64,000 nt of DNA from Linnemannia elongata (GCA_036320915.1 JAXBDG010000015.1:806001-870000); one strand, 5' to 3'; positions 21,157 through 33,201 are shown, numbered from the stretch's first letter. The notes: generated from the sequence alone by a model not told the origin. Made by a program: numbers and translations.

Positions 21157-21513
21157 TCTGGTCTCTTCTCTCTTACTTTATCTGCGATCCATCCACTAGT
21201 CCTCTCCTTTCCCGTTGTTGTTCCCCGATAGTATACACCACTACATCATCCACTTGACCTGTTGACCAGCATTGAGCATTGCCTCATTGCCGCCAGATCT
21301 CGGATTCGATCTTTTCTCTTATATTCTACCCATAATACACACCACTCCTCCCTTCATTTCTTCTCTCCTCCTTCTCCTTCCTTCTTATCATTTTGCCCTC
21401 CACTCTTCCTCGTTTATTTCTTTCTTTCGTTCTTCTTGTACGTCCTTAATATCCCTTCTTACCCTCTTAGTCAATCAAACAAGCAAAGGTACACTTAAAG
21501 AGTGACACAGACC
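18634..21513. other. Long gene-free, CT-rich region
   Basis: This holds an ATGT tetranucleotide repeat (about 19455-19490), a 33-nt poly(T) run (19566-19598), and increasingly pyrimidine-rich sequence from about 20,200 to the next ATG, including a CT dinucleotide run at about 21126-21150. Open frames here are low-complexity artefacts. The right part is probably the promoter and 5' leader of the gene at 21514. Poly(A)-signal-like AATAAA for RPL7 lies at about 18684. Confidence 0.5.
19566..19598. repeat. Poly(T) run, 33 nt
   Basis: Uninterrupted T homopolymer in the intergenic region. Confidence 0.9.
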
Positions 21514-24468
21514 ATGTCAAAGAACCCTTACTTCGCCCACCTGCCAACGTGGCGCAACCGTCAGGATCTAGCCTATGCGATCGACAGTCTTCCAACTATA
21601 CTCGAAACCCTCACCGCTTCCTCGCCTCTCCTGGCCACTTACTCATACCCCTCCACATCCTCGCCCTCCTTCTCTTCCTCTTCTCATTCCTCAACTTTTT
21701 CTTCGCCGTGCTCGTCTTACTCTTCACCATCTGTGAACTCAACGTCGGCATCACCTTGTTCTTCCTCGGCACCTTCTTATCCCTCTCCACCTTCATCGAC
21801 AACATCTTCTTATGCAACATCATCCGCGTCAGCATGTTCATTATCACCCGCCAAATCAAAGGCGTCGGCTTTCAAGGAACGCATCGTACTCGATCTTGCA
21901 AAGGAGTGCCATCGATCCCTCTCCCGATCCCCTTCCCCATCTACAACCACCTCTACCTCTAACACACCCAACACCCCATCTCGACGAGTCAGCGCTTCAA
22001 TACAACTATCTCAGCAACAACCGCAACAACAACACCCTCAACAATACCAGGATCAGACCAACAGAACCGGACCAAGTCCATACTACCCACTCCAATTCTC
22101 GACACGCGCCAAGGCTATGGCCTACCTGATTGAGATTCTACAGTCCCTTCAGAAGGAACCTTGTGGATGTGACCTTGTCAAAGGTTGCTATTGTGGTCAG
22201 GACGGAATTGAAGATCATGAGGGCAGGTCGCCTTGTTATGTCTGTGGCGAGTGGTACCTTGATCGGCGGGAGTCGTCTCGTAATGGAGAAAGCGGGGGAG
22301 GGTATGAGCATGATGTGGAAGGTATGAGAGGAGGAGGAAGCGCACAGCGGCAGGGAAAGGCGTGGCATGAGCAAGGGTCGCTTCGCCATCATGTTGCAGA
22401 GGCCAAGGTCAAGAAGTGGCTTGACTCTGTCTGGAAGCCTCCATTGACGCCGGCTACTACACCCGAGCAGGAGAATGTTAGGAAGTTTGGACTCCGGAGT
22501 CAGGAGAATCTTCGACAGTGCATTGACCATCCCCAACACCAACATCAGCAGCATCATGTTCGTATGGAGCCGGGTCGACCATGGAGTGTACATGATATCG
22601 AGATCGAGGCCCGTGCCAAGAGTCGTAGCAGGAATAACTCTACCTCTTCGACCAATTCGCTGTCCTTCGTGGCCTCGCCCACCTCCTCGACCTACTATTA
22701 CCCTCCAACAGCTTCAGTATCCCCTTTGTATTCGACGTCATCATACTCGTCAGCTTCTCCACAGCAGGACCTGTCGGGATCAGCTTATGGGTACGCGTCC
22801 GGTTCAGGATCATGGCACTTCAACACCTCCTCTGCTTCCCCTTCGACTTCGTCCAAGCCAGTCCAAGCAACCCCGCCGTCTCAGCGTACAGGACCAGTCT
22901 TCTTTGCACCACAACCAGCCCCAGTCGAATCGCGCGTTTTCTCGTCCTTTGGCTTCGACAATCAGCCGCAGCAGGGGTACCAGGCAAGAGTCAGGACCAT
23001 GAGCTGCTCTGACGCGCCACCTCCCTCTGGTGGCAAACCGCCTTCATTTGCGGGTTCGTCTTCTTCTGCATCGCTGCGCTCATCTACTCCGCCAGTCATG
23101 CGGTCCCACAACATGCAGACCGGCCACATCAACTCCATCCACAGCACCAGCACCAGTACCAACAGCAATGGTAGTTGCCGGTCTAAGCCTGTTCGTGCCT
23201 CGACCGCCAATTCGACGTTTGCCATCCCTCAAGAGATCCTGGACCCCAATTACAAATCACCCACCTTTCGCATCAAGAGTTGGAACCCAACATCCTCTGC
23301 GCCTTCGACGAATCATTCTCCTGCCGCTTCGTCGTTCACTCCGATCGCCTCACGACTCGCATTCGCCAAGGAGTCGGCATCTGCAGATTGTAAGCAGGAA
23401 AAGAAGAAGAAGCAGACTTTAGATGGGTGGACATCATCACCAACACAGTCAGCAGCATCCGCAACCCCATTACCTTCGTCATTGTCCTCCTCTGTACAGG
23501 AATCCGTCCTCAAAAGCTCAAAGATGAATTGCTCCGATCAGGAAGACGATCTGGTATTTTCATCGCCTGATGCTGGCGGTCAACAAGGCAACACTCGAGA
23601 GGACCTTAGCCCCATCTCCAAGGCCGTCCCGATTCCAACATCAACCCCTACACCACCACCAGCAGCATCAGAATTAGGAGCTGGATTAGAGGCGGAGAAA
23701 GAGGTCAAGAAGAGTGCGCCCTTCCAGCTCAACTTTACGTCGAGTCGGTTCCGTGCAGCAGTCCAGGCGAAAGCATCGCTGGACAACCACAAGTCGGTGA
23801 GCCGTGAGAGTGTCCAAAATTCAGCCGCGTTTCCAAACGACAACGAGGACGAGGAGATCCATATCCTATCAAGACCGATTCCTCAACTTGCTGCTACAGA
23901 GGAAAACTTCAGGGACAGGAAGAAGGCCAGCATTTCGGTCGTGGAAGTTGTGATTGTGACTGAGCAGGTGGTCATGCGCGATTCCGACAAGGCTGCTGTT
24001 GCTGGGCGCAAGGAGCATCTCGAACCTACTACTACAGACACCCTCGCCCAGTTCAAGACGACATCGACACAGCCTGTGTCGTCGAGAACGTTGTCGATCC
24101 AAAAGTCGGCCCCTTTGTCCCCATCGATACTCCCTACCTCAACAAATGCCTCAGCAGCGTCGGTCAAGACATTTTCCTCGTCATCGTCCTCAGCAGCGTC
24201 AACGTCGACATCTACATCCGCGCCTGCAAATAATTCAACCTCGCAGCTATGTTCTCGTGAACCCAAGAGCCCTAAAAAGGAGATCGAGAAGAACGCTAGC
24301 GATTTCCACCAGACGACTAGTTGGTCGTCTCTTCAGAAACTGATGCGGACCGTGGCAGTGTCTGCAACAGCTGCAGGACCATCATCACCAATGGCAACTG
24401 CAAGTCTGGTGCTGGGTCAGAGTACCAGCATGTTACACGTCGACGCCTCTTCTTCTTTGGCTTCTTAG
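21514..24468 (+). CDS. Hypothetical Ser/Thr/Pro-rich protein with Cys cluster, 984 aa
   Basis: A single exon from the first ATG after a CT-rich leader (ACCATGTCA). The N-terminus is ordered and conserved-looking: NPYFAHLPTWRNRQDLAYAI then DSLPTILETL. After a Ser-rich linker comes YYPLQFSTRAKAMAYLIEIL followed by a cysteine cluster at residues 217-244 (C217, C219, C225, C227, C241 and C244, in CGCDLVKGCYCG and CYVCGEW), which could bind zinc. The remaining 700 or so residues are mostly low-complexity Ser, Thr, Ala and Pro with short basic patches, consistent with a disordered, heavily phosphorylated regulator. I recognise no named family. The function is unknown. Confidence 0.75.
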   Translation: MSKNPYFAHLPTWRNRQDLAYAIDSLPTILETLTASSPLLATYSYPSTSSPSFSSSSHSSTFSSPCSSYSSPSVNSTSASPCSSSAPSYPSPPSSTTSSYATSSASACSLSPAKSKASAFKERIVLDLAKECHRSLSRSPSPSTTTSTSNTPNTPSRRVSASIQLSQQQPQQQHPQQYQDQTNRTGPSPYYPLQFSTRAKAMAYLIEILQSLQKEPCGCDLVKGCYCGQDGIEDHEGRSPCYVCGEWYLDRRESSRNGESGGGYEHDVEGMRGGGSAQRQGKAWHEQGSLRHHVAEAKVKKWLDSVWKPPLTPATTPEQENVRKFGLRSQENLRQCIDHPQHQHQQHHVRMEPGRPWSVHDIEIEARAKSRSRNNSTSSTNSLSFVASPTSSTYYYPPTASVSPLYSTSSYSSASPQQDLSGSAYGYASGSGSWHFNTSSASPSTSSKPVQATPPSQRTGPVFFAPQPAPVESRVFSSFGFDNQPQQGYQARVRTMSCSDAPPPSGGKPPSFAGSSSSASLRSSTPPVMRSHNMQTGHINSIHSTSTSTNSNGSCRSKPVRASTANSTFAIPQEILDPNYKSPTFRIKSWNPTSSAPSTNHSPAASSFTPIASRLAFAKESASADCKQEKKKKQTLDGWTSSPTQSAASATPLPSSLSSSVQESVLKSSKMNCSDQEDDLVFSSPDAGGQQGNTREDLSPISKAVPIPTSTPTPPPAASELGAGLEAEKEVKKSAPFQLNFTSSRFRAAVQAKASLDNHKSVSRESVQNSAAFPNDNEDEEIHILSRPIPQLAATEENFRDRKKASISVVEVVIVTEQVVMRDSDKAAVAGRKEHLEPTTTDTLAQFKTTSTQPVSSRTLSIQKSAPLSPSILPTSTNASAASVKTFSSSSSSAASTSTSTSAPANNSTSQLCSREPKSPKKEIEKNASDFHQTTSWSSLQKLMRTVAVSATAAGPSSPMATASLVLGQSTSMLHVDASSSLAS

Positions 24469-24609
24469 ACACCACCTCCCTCTTGCATTTCTCTTTTTCA
24501 TTAATCAAGTAAAAGTAATAAAACATAATCGTAATTTCGTCCATTCTTATTTATTTTTTTTTGCTATACATATTGTCTACGTTGCATTCTTGACAAGAGG
24601 GAGCAAGGG

Positions 24610-24612
<3 letters not shown>

Positions 24613-24668
<56 letters not shown>
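24613..24668. repeat. (GT)28 microsatellite
   Basis: A perfect GT dinucleotide run of 56 bp just downstream of the AIM18-like stop codon, probably in or near its 3' UTR. Confidence 0.95.
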
Positions 24669-24671
<3 letters not shown>

Positions 24672-24726
24672 GAACAAGTGACAGGGTGTGATAGGTGAGT
24701 GGTGGTGACGCGCCATGCTCGTTTGT

Positions 24727-25762
24727 TTACTGAAGCAAGAGGTCCTGGATACCCTTGGCAATACTGTCGCGAGCCTTGCCACTGATAGGGTTCTCTCCTT
24801 GAAGATATCCCAAGAAGAATGTCTCGATCAACCAGGAGTTGCGGGTTGTTCCCAGCACTTCGCCCTATTAACAAAAAATTACCATAAAAGAGAAGCGATG
24901 TTTTGTTAGAGGAAGTTGCTCAATTTATCGTTTCCGAGACAATAACACCCTGCCTGTGTCCCGGTGTCAGAGAGCACAAGATAGGGACAGCAAACAAAGA
25001 GAATGATAACGAAGAGACAGCAAGAGAGGCGCTATTGCTTACATCTAATTCAATGGACATGGAGCCATCAGGGGACTTTCTGAAGAGCATGGCTTGACCT
25101 GCTTGGATCTTGCCCTTGGGGAACAAGTTCTTGAACTCGATAATACCCTTCATTGCCTCCTATTATGACATAAATGGTCAATTGCACAAAATGCGTTAGT
25201 CATTGCACGAGAATCATATGCAAGAATTTTCTTCAATTGCTCCTCCGATACCAAGGATGTAGATGAATAAGTGACGGAAAAAAAGAGGGTCCAAAAAAGA
25301 GGTGTAATCATTACCTCGTTCTCGATATCATTGAGATTCTGGTGCTTGATTGCCTGGGTCAAATTGCGAGTAAATCCATCGCGAAGATGAGGCCCGTTGG
25401 TGTTTCTCACAGGTGCAATCCTCAAGACTAACTCGATCGGGTTCTGGACAATGGCCCTGAAAGCAGTATCAGAGCTAGCCGAATCGGTGCGTTGGAACTT
25501 TTGGACCTCAGGTAACGCACGGAACCGCGAGTTGTGGTCATCCAGATCCGACTCCTTGGCGTAGAGGCCCACCACATAGACTTGGACCTTGAGGAAGGTG
25601 ATCTTGCGGACTCCCAGGCCCAAGAGACGGGCGGGGGATCCATCCTCGGAGGGGATTGTCCTTGGGAACTCGACCTTTGAGTCCTCATCTAGTGTCGGTT
25701 TTATTTCGCCGAAAGGCAAAAGGAATGGTGTGCGTATATTTTTGGTTAAAGTGATGTGCATT

Positions 25763-25810
<48 letters not shown>

Positions 25811-26307
25811 AGTGCGATACACTAAAAAAATGTGATGGCTATGATGAAATCCGAGGATCATTTTTCATGGATGTGTCCGAACGGAAAAAGTGCGTCAATT
25901 GAAAACGAATGACCTACCAATGACAGTGGCGGGTTGAACCTGGCTCTCGGATTCGACGAGAGACTGACTGAGTTGCCAAGAAAGAACTCCTGCCGTGGCA
26001 ACCGACGCCATCATCCATGGCCTCCATCGGTCCTAATGCATCGATAAGACAAGGTTCATGTTATTACTTTCTGAACAAAAACGTTATGTTCCCACGTATG
26101 TCTGACCATACTTTTCACGGAATTAGCAAATATACATGACTGTTGCCTTCTATTTACCTGGGTGCGTGCAGCAACAGTGGTGATGGCGGCGGTGCGTCCG
26201 AGGTGGTGTTGAATGGGAGCGCGGATGGCGACTGGTCTGAAGACGGCATGGGTTCTAGTTGGCTGTGCAAGCAATGTGCGTGCTCTGTTCCATCGTGTGG
26301 CGGACAT
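24727..26307 (-). CDS. AIM18: AIM18/AIM46-like chalcone-isomerase-fold mitochondrial protein, 297 aa
   Basis: Five exons on the minus strand: 26307-26158, 26032-25918, 25688-25315, 25159-25043 and 24864-24727, all closing in frame. Residues 1-50 are Arg-rich with no acidic residue (MSATRWNRARTLLAQPTRTH), a good mitochondrial presequence. A hydrophobic segment follows (WMMASVATAGVLSWQLSQSL). Then comes the chalcone-isomerase-like domain: LLGLGVRKITFLKVQVYVVG and LYAKESDL, IVQNPIELVLRIAPVRNTNG, HLRDGFTRNL, FKNLFPKGKIQAGQAM, SMSIELDGEVLGT and a final helix DSIAKGIQDLLLQ. Yeast Aim18 and Aim46 have this layout and are mitochondrial. They lack flavonoid chemistry, and their exact role is unsettled. 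Intron 2 contains a 44-nt T run on the transcribed strand. Confidence 0.85.
25765..25808. repeat. Poly(A) run, 44 nt, in an intron
   Basis: A-run on the plus strand, so T44 in the AIM18-like transcript, about 75-120 nt before the 3' splice site of intron 2. Confidence 0.9.
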
Positions 26308-28410
26308 TGTGTATGGCTGTATGTGTGTTTATGAGAGCTTTGTGAAGAGAGTGTTGTTGGTGTTTGCTGATGTAAAGCGGTGAGTTGTGAGTCGTGAGTA
26401 AGTCGATGTTTGAGTGAGTGAATGCAGAAGAGTAGAAAAAGAAAAGAAGCGATACCTTCATTCAGAATCGGATCTTCTTCACTCTGTCAACCGTCGTCGT
26501 CGCAGTCACATCCACACGTTCACGCAGTGCGATAGGCTCGGTGATATTTCGCGTACATAATTGATCGAACGCGAACGCGACGCGTTTCTTCTGTTTGTTT
26601 TTGACTTTTATCATTGATACCAGATGACTGTCTGCCTGCCTGCTTGTCTGACTGCTGGTTAGACTAAGTGCTGAGAGCAATGGCAACACATGGTTGCCAC
26701 GCTATTCTCCTTCCCCCGCATATCGTCCTACTGTGCTCTCTCTCTCTGCCTCTCTCCCTTGTCGTTTATTATCATTCCCTCTGCTTCTCCTGTTTTTAAT
26801 ATCAACCGAAAAAAAACAAAAACATCAAAAGGAGTAGGATCAACCTAGATACCAGACGGGAAACCACAACATTTTCCTTCTTTTGTATTCATGCTGTCCT
26901 GAGTTCTGACAACTGACCATGAAGGAAAAGGTCTTTCGAAGCCGACTCCGTGGTTTTTGGTGTCGTTCCTGAACCGGCACCACTTGGCTTGTTATCAACC
27001 ATGCTTGCTCCTCCGTTCCTCTTATTTCTCCAATCTTTCTACTCTGCATGGTGCCTGCGATGTGGTGTTCTTTTTGCACATTTTGCCACTGCCACATCAG
27101 TCATCCATCGCCCGCAGCCGGCCTCAGTATATGGTTTGCGCATTCTCCCTCCCTTTATTTTGCTTTTCTCTTCTGTCTCTTTTGTTCACACGTAGTGCAT
27201 CCATCCATACATACAGTACCTATTTGACCAACACCATAATCCCCATCCACACCGATGTTTTCTTTCTTTAGCTGTTGCGCACCTACCTACCAACAATTCT
27301 CAGAGAATACAACCACGATGAACTGCCAGTGACAACGCCTTTATCCTGATATCTTCCCCTTTGTCCACCATCTCCCTTCCCAGACTTTCTCTCTACCACA
27401 TCCAGCAAAAACAACCACCACCACCACACCACACCGACACCACCATCATCACTTTTGCCTATCCCCTCGACCCGCAATTAGGAGCAGCCTCTTCTTTCTT
27501 TTGCACGTCCCTACTCCTATCTCTCCGAATTTCATTGTCCTGTCCTCCATCCAGCTTGCGCGCCCCCCAAACAATTACCACTGACCGCCATTGACGTAAA
27601 CGATCTTTTTATCATTTGTTCCAGAAGAGGATAGTTAAAAAAAAAAAAAAAGCCCGACCGACCGATGGGAGCAAGGAAACGCACAACCCTCCCTCTCTTG
27701 CTATCTTTTGTACCCTTACACTTTCTCTTGGTCCCAGTCCACGTCCCCCGTCCAGACCCCCCGTCGTTGTCTCCTACATCTCCCCCTGCCTCGTATCCCT
27801 TGTCCCCTGCCTGTTTGACCAGTCCCTCCCCCTCCTTTCCTTCCTTCCTGGCTAGTTAGCCATAGCCCTTTTTTCCTCCTCCCTCCTTTCCTGATTCCAT
27901 CTTTTTTCACGTCTTCTTTGTGTGTGACCAAACGCACATACTCGTACATACATACACATTCACATACGGAACCCATTGGAGAAGGGAAGGAGCCTCAGCC
28001 CTTGACATCGGTACGCCCAAACCTACCTATTCATACCCTTTTCTCTTTCCATTGTTTTTCTATTTGTTTGTCCTCTCCCTTCTCCTCACTCACCCTCTCC
28101 CTTCCTCTCTTTCTCTCGCCTTCTCTTTCTCTCTCTTTTCTACCTCTCATTGCCATCCACCAACACTCCACATCGACTCATCCATCATTCATTAAGGCGC
28201 GTTTCTTTTTTTTTTTTTTTTTCTCTTCATTCATTCGCACAACCCTTTTCTCTTCACTCTATCTCCATTCGCATTTTTCTTTCTTTTGTTTTACGTCCGC
28301 TTGCACAATTCACCCGTTTCCCTCCCTTTTTCTTGCAGCAACCTCGCGTTTATTGGGCAGACACGACTTTCTGGTAACAGCAGCTAACAACAAGAAAACA
28401 ACTCCCCGAA
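26308..28410. other. Gene-free stretch between divergent genes
   Basis: This is the shared upstream region of the minus-strand AIM18-like gene and the plus-strand ankyrin/DIL gene. The right half (about 27,000-28,400) is strongly CT-rich with short T-runs (for example about 28205-28222) and is probably promoter plus leader. No coding or RNA gene was recognised. Confidence 0.45.
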
Positions 28411-31400
28411 ATGGATGACACAGCTGGCGTCGTTGCTCACTGGCCCCAATTGCACCGACTGTCCCTCCTATCCGGCTCCACCATGGACGACGACACCCAC
28501 TCTGATATGCATCGTCGCAGCTATTCTGAAGTAGAAACCCTCTGCTCCGAACACTCTGAAAGCACAGAGTACGAGCCTTTCCCTCTCAAAGGACGCTTTT
28601 CTCGCCCGCAATCCACTGAATCCCTCTCTCAATTCAACTCCTCACTCAAAGAACAACAGTTGGAACAACAAGAGCAACAATACAAGGACACGGTGGATTC
28701 TGCCGATGATTGTGTAGTACAAAGGCCCAGTTCTCTTCATCTGGAGGACTTGACACCCACCAGTCCTTTGAACAATACCCTCACCCCTCCTTCCCCTACC
28801 ACCGACTTTGAGCACAGCGACAACACCAACAACAACAATAACACGATGATCACCTCTTCCACCGAATCGAATTCTTTGCAGATGACAACAAAAAGGGAGT
28901 CGATATTGGAACCACAAACAACAGAACAACATCAACATCAATATCAACAAGACGGCCGATTTTCACCAACCTCATCCACTCTCAGTCTGTCACCAATGCC
29001 CAGCATCTTTGAGTTCAGTCAGGCAGACCTCGATGACCCACGGGCTATCATGAGTCGCCCGTTCACGGATGAGGACAAAAAGATCAAGATGTCTAGACTC
29101 TTCTCCAGGGCCGCTTCGAATGGAGACTTGCAGATGATTGTGGACCTACTCGATAACTTTAGGGATTGGGTCGATTTGGAGTACCACGAAGACGACGGCA
29201 CGACGCCTTTGATTTACGCTGCGTGCTTTGGACACACTGCCGTGACATTCATGCTCCTCGATGCAGGCGCCTTAATCGACGCACGAGACCGATCTGGCTG
29301 GACTGCGCTCGTCTGGGCGACCAACAACAAGCACGAACACATGGTCCGCTTGCTACTGGAGCATGGTGCCTCCACCAAGGCCACGACCACCAAGGGGCGA
29401 ACGATTGCAGATTTTTTGAGACATGATCCAAACGACACCACCAAGATTGCTCAAATCTTTCAGGAGCCGACCATCTCTGCCTCGAACAGGAATTCGACGA
29501 CGGTCGACAGAAACAGCGGTAGCGGTGATGGGGGTCGGCGGACGAGTAGTGGCTATGACCCCCTGGGGATTGAGAGCTTCGAGGAGAGCATGTCCGAAAG
29601 CGAGTGGCAGTACAGGCAGAAAAGAGACACAGCCGACGCGGCGGGCGGCGGCGATACGGTGGAGAGCATTTGCTCCTTAGCCGATCAGGTGCGTAGTGCT
29701 GTTCATTCTTGGTTTTTTTTTGTCATGACTCTGTTCTTTAATTGTTTCCAGTTGAGTTGTCAGTAGATTGGGGGTAATTACCTCCCTGTGTGTATGCACG
29801 AAAGGAGAAGATGTGGATGCAGAATATGAGTGGATAATGGGTCGTGTGTATCTTTGTGGTGTGGGGTGGAAGGCGCAGGATGGGGTTGAGCGAGATTGGG
29901 AATATTATGGGGGGGAAGCAAGAGAAAGAAGGAGAAAGGGATCACTTGGAGAAAACAGACTAGAACACACGGTTTAATATCCCCTCCCAGAAAGAAAAAA
30001 AAACCACTACCCACATTGTCTACTCAATTCTCACTAACAACCCTATCTCATCGTTCTCTTGCGTATATGTATGTTCATTTATAGCACCAAGACGAGGATG
30101 GCAGTGAGTTTGACTGGGAACGTTGCTTGCCTGACCAGATGTTTGTCTTTTCGAGCAGCGACATTGGCCATATTATCGACAAGACAATCACCACAATGGA
30201 TCCAACCCGCTTTCGGACCCATGAGCCCGTCCCTGCCTATGTGATCTTTCTTGCCGCGCGATTCGCACATTACTTCAGCTCGCCCGAATTGCTGGGCGAT
30301 TTACTAGAGGCGACGCTGAATGCTATCGAGACCGTTGCGATGGTAAGACAGGCGTGTGACATGCTGCTGTAGAAGAATGAACCAAGATGGAGCGAGCAGG
30401 GATACCCTCATTATTACTGTGTTTTGCTATAGAGGAATCGTTGACTTATCGTTTGCTTTCCTTTCTCTCACGCTTCAAGGGCAAGCCAGACGACATGGCG
30501 CTGGGTGCATACTGGATCTCCAACACAACAGCCCTTCTGCACTTTCTCCGCAAAGACCCTTGCATCAACACGGCATCGGTCGACTATCACCCACGATTCG
30601 AAACTCTCCTCATCGACATGACCCAGATGGTGATTCTGGATGCAGAGCGACGGATCGAAAAGGTGCTCGGACCAGCTATGCTTGATCATGATACGATTGT
30701 TGGTTTGGATGAGGTCAAATTCCAGTCCGACTGGGCATTCTGGCGAGGAATCGGGATCAGAAGCAACAACAACAAGTACAGTAACAGCAAGCGGGCAAGC
30801 GCGCCGCCATCAACCCTCGCAGGATTGTATCCACCACCTTGCTTCAAGCGGGCGTCGCTCCAGGTGGCCCGACCCTCTTCACCCCGACAGCGCAGTATCT
30901 CGCCCAGGACTGTGACAACAATGTTGTCCTCTCTACTGTATCTGATGCAGACATACGACGTTCACAGGGACATTGTGCACTACATTGTGATCCAAGTCAT
31001 GTATTACATTGCATGCGAGGTCTTTAATAGGATCATGGACAACAGGTCGTTCCTCACCCGGAGCAAAGCCCTGCAGACGCGTCTCAACCTGTCAATCCTT
31101 GAGGACTGGCTCCGGAATAACCAACTGCCGTCCCGATTGGCTGAACCCCTGATGCCTCTGATTCAGTTGCTGCAGCTGCTCCAAGTATTGTCGTTGCAGG
31201 GTGATTTGACGATGTGGATCGAGACGCGCAAGAAGCTCGAGTTGTTGAATCCGGCGCAGGTCAAGCACGTCGTCAGCTCGTACCGGTACGAGGTGAATGA
31301 GCGCAGGTTGCCGGCAGAAGTCACAAAGTACGTCTTGCAAGTTGTCGCGGATACCGAAAAAGTGATTCGCAAGAAGCGATCAGACGAGACCTTGTCTGGC

Positions 31401-31886
31401 TCCTCTATCACGGCCTCGTCTGCGTCTGGATCAGGCAAATCGTCCAGACGGAACAGCAGTCAGGCTGGAATGGATGCCGGGGGCAGTTCGGACTCCAACA
31501 TGGACGAGGATGGATTTGGCGACTCGACTAGCTCGATCGAAAACACCAATGTACGATCTCGAGCCGGGGTTAGAGCCGGCGAGGCAAGTGGATCGCGGAC
31601 GGAGACGGTGATGAGCGAGTCAGAGATTGAGCAGGCGTGGACGCGACGACAGAAGCCACGTCGGGTGCGGACGTCGGTGCAAACGGAGGAGCAGCGGAGA
31701 AGGGGGGGTAGCAAGGTGGTGGAGGAGGATGAAGAGTACCAGACTTCGCAGACGAAGGACAGTATGGTGTGGATTCATTTTATACTGCCGACGAATCTGG
31801 CGGCGCGAGAGGGCACGGTCGACAGGGTGTATGTGCCACAGATCCCGGAAGATATGATGTCGCTGCTGGACAGCTACGGGTATTAG
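28411..31886 (+). CDS. Ankyrin-repeat and DIL (dilute)-domain protein, 980 aa
   Basis: Three exons: 28411-29688, 30085-30342 and 30480-31886, in frame to a TAG. Residues 1-220 are acidic, Ser/Gln-rich and probably disordered. Ankyrin repeats cover about 228-340 (SRAASNGDLQMIVDLL, DGTTPLIYAACFGHTAVTFM, SGWTALVWATNNKHEHMVRL). After a linker, exons 2-3 encode a DIL domain: YVIFLAARFAHYFSSPELLG, ALGAYWISNTTALLHFLRKD, LYLMQTYDVHRDIVHYIVIQ, YIACEVFNRIMDNRSFLTRS and a C-terminal VSSYRYEVNERRLPAEV. DIL domains are best known from myosin V cargo-binding tails. Fungi have a separate ankyrin+DIL family without a motor, and this gene fits that class. It is probably a cargo or trafficking adaptor, by inference. 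The tail is charged and Ser-rich. AATAAAATAAA follows the stop. Confidence 0.88.
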
Positions 31887-33201
31887 AGGATAGATATGTT
31901 AATAAAATAAAAAACGCGCGCTGCTGATACAAAAGGATCAAAGAGAGGCATTGATGGGATCAACTGATCACATGATCAATAACTGATTTCAAATCAGCGA
32001 AGGAAAAAAAAAAGGTAGATGGGAGACTGCGAAAATAGAATGATTTGATTGGACGGATATGGTGCCATTATTCGCGATTTCGATGTCCTTTCGCAAACGC
32101 AAGAAGGGTTGACGATAGCTGCTGTCTCCTGCTGCTTGGCTTGGTCGAAGCAACCTGTTCACTTCTTTCTCTTTCTCCTTCTTACTCTCACTTTCCACCT
32201 CCACTTTCACTTTCACCTTCAACATCCCACTATTCCTGCCGTCTTTTTGCATTCAACCTGCAACGATTCTGACTCTTCACTGCACTTCGCTACACTTCCC
32301 TATGCCTCACTCCAGTCTCCACACTATCTTCGCCACCAACTGATACTGCTTTCTGTCGTTACCACCCTGGTAAACAGCCAACCTGTACTGTCTCTCTCTC
32401 TCCCTCACTCTCCCCCTCCACAGCACACCTCAGTCCCACAACTCCACTACCAGTCAACCACCGTTCTACACACGCTCATGCTCTCTCCTGCCAACCTATG
32501 TCATCGGACCTGCCTCCTCCAGCTTTATATCCCAACTACACACAGGCCATTATTTCCAACACATCACGTGTATCAATTGCCTGCCAACCACACTCACGGC
32601 GGAACACGGGGTACTCTTGCTTTTTTCACGTACACGACCCAACTCAAAAACAAAACAAGCGCCCACACATGTTTTGAGTTCTGGACAAGAGTCAGGATTT
32701 TTTTTCAATATATACGAGGCGATCGGTTTTATTATAAAGGAGGCTATTCTACAAGGGCGGGAGGAAATGGAAGGATATACATTCTGGTTGATAAAGCAGA
32801 AAAACGGTGGAAGAGAACTATGCAGAGCAATGGATATGAGAAGCCGACAGGACAGGAAGCAAGAGGCAAGAGGAGAAAAGAATGGGCGCCATAAAAGGCA
32901 CTAGGGCAGCAGTAGCGGAGTGAAGGAGTTATGATGGATAGGCGAGCAATTGAACGAGGAGAGAAGAGTCAGGAGTGAATCATCACCCTTACGCCCAAAT
33001 TTTCGGTCATTTTCTGCACTATCACCATCCACCCCCTCGCCTGCATATGGAAACGAAAACCGCATCATATGACTTAGTACTATCACCACCAGCTCTTTCC
33101 TCCCCAACAAATTCCCACACGTTTACGTCAACAAACAAAAAGACGGGATATGATAAAGAAAGGAGTACAAAGGGCAAAATTGGAGAGAATGCGGGTGACC
33201 C
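31887..33201. other. Convergent intergenic region
   Basis: This lies between the 3' ends of the ankyrin/DIL gene and cysteine dioxygenase. An 846-nt open frame here (32049-32894, plus) is low in complexity and lacks any domain, so I read it as chance. Nothing else was recognised. Confidence 0.45.

Noticed and set aside
21502..21513. Upstream GTG start for the 984-aa protein
   Set aside because: Nuclear fungal genes start at ATG; the first ATG at 21514 has a better context (ACCATGTC).
22138..24266. Long minus- and alternate-frame ORFs over the 984-aa gene
   Set aside because: They arise from repeated Ser/Pro codons read in other frames.
32049..32894. 281-codon open frame on the plus strand
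   Set aside because: Composition is low-complexity His/Leu/Thr from CT-rich DNA, with no motif; it lies between two convergent gene ends.
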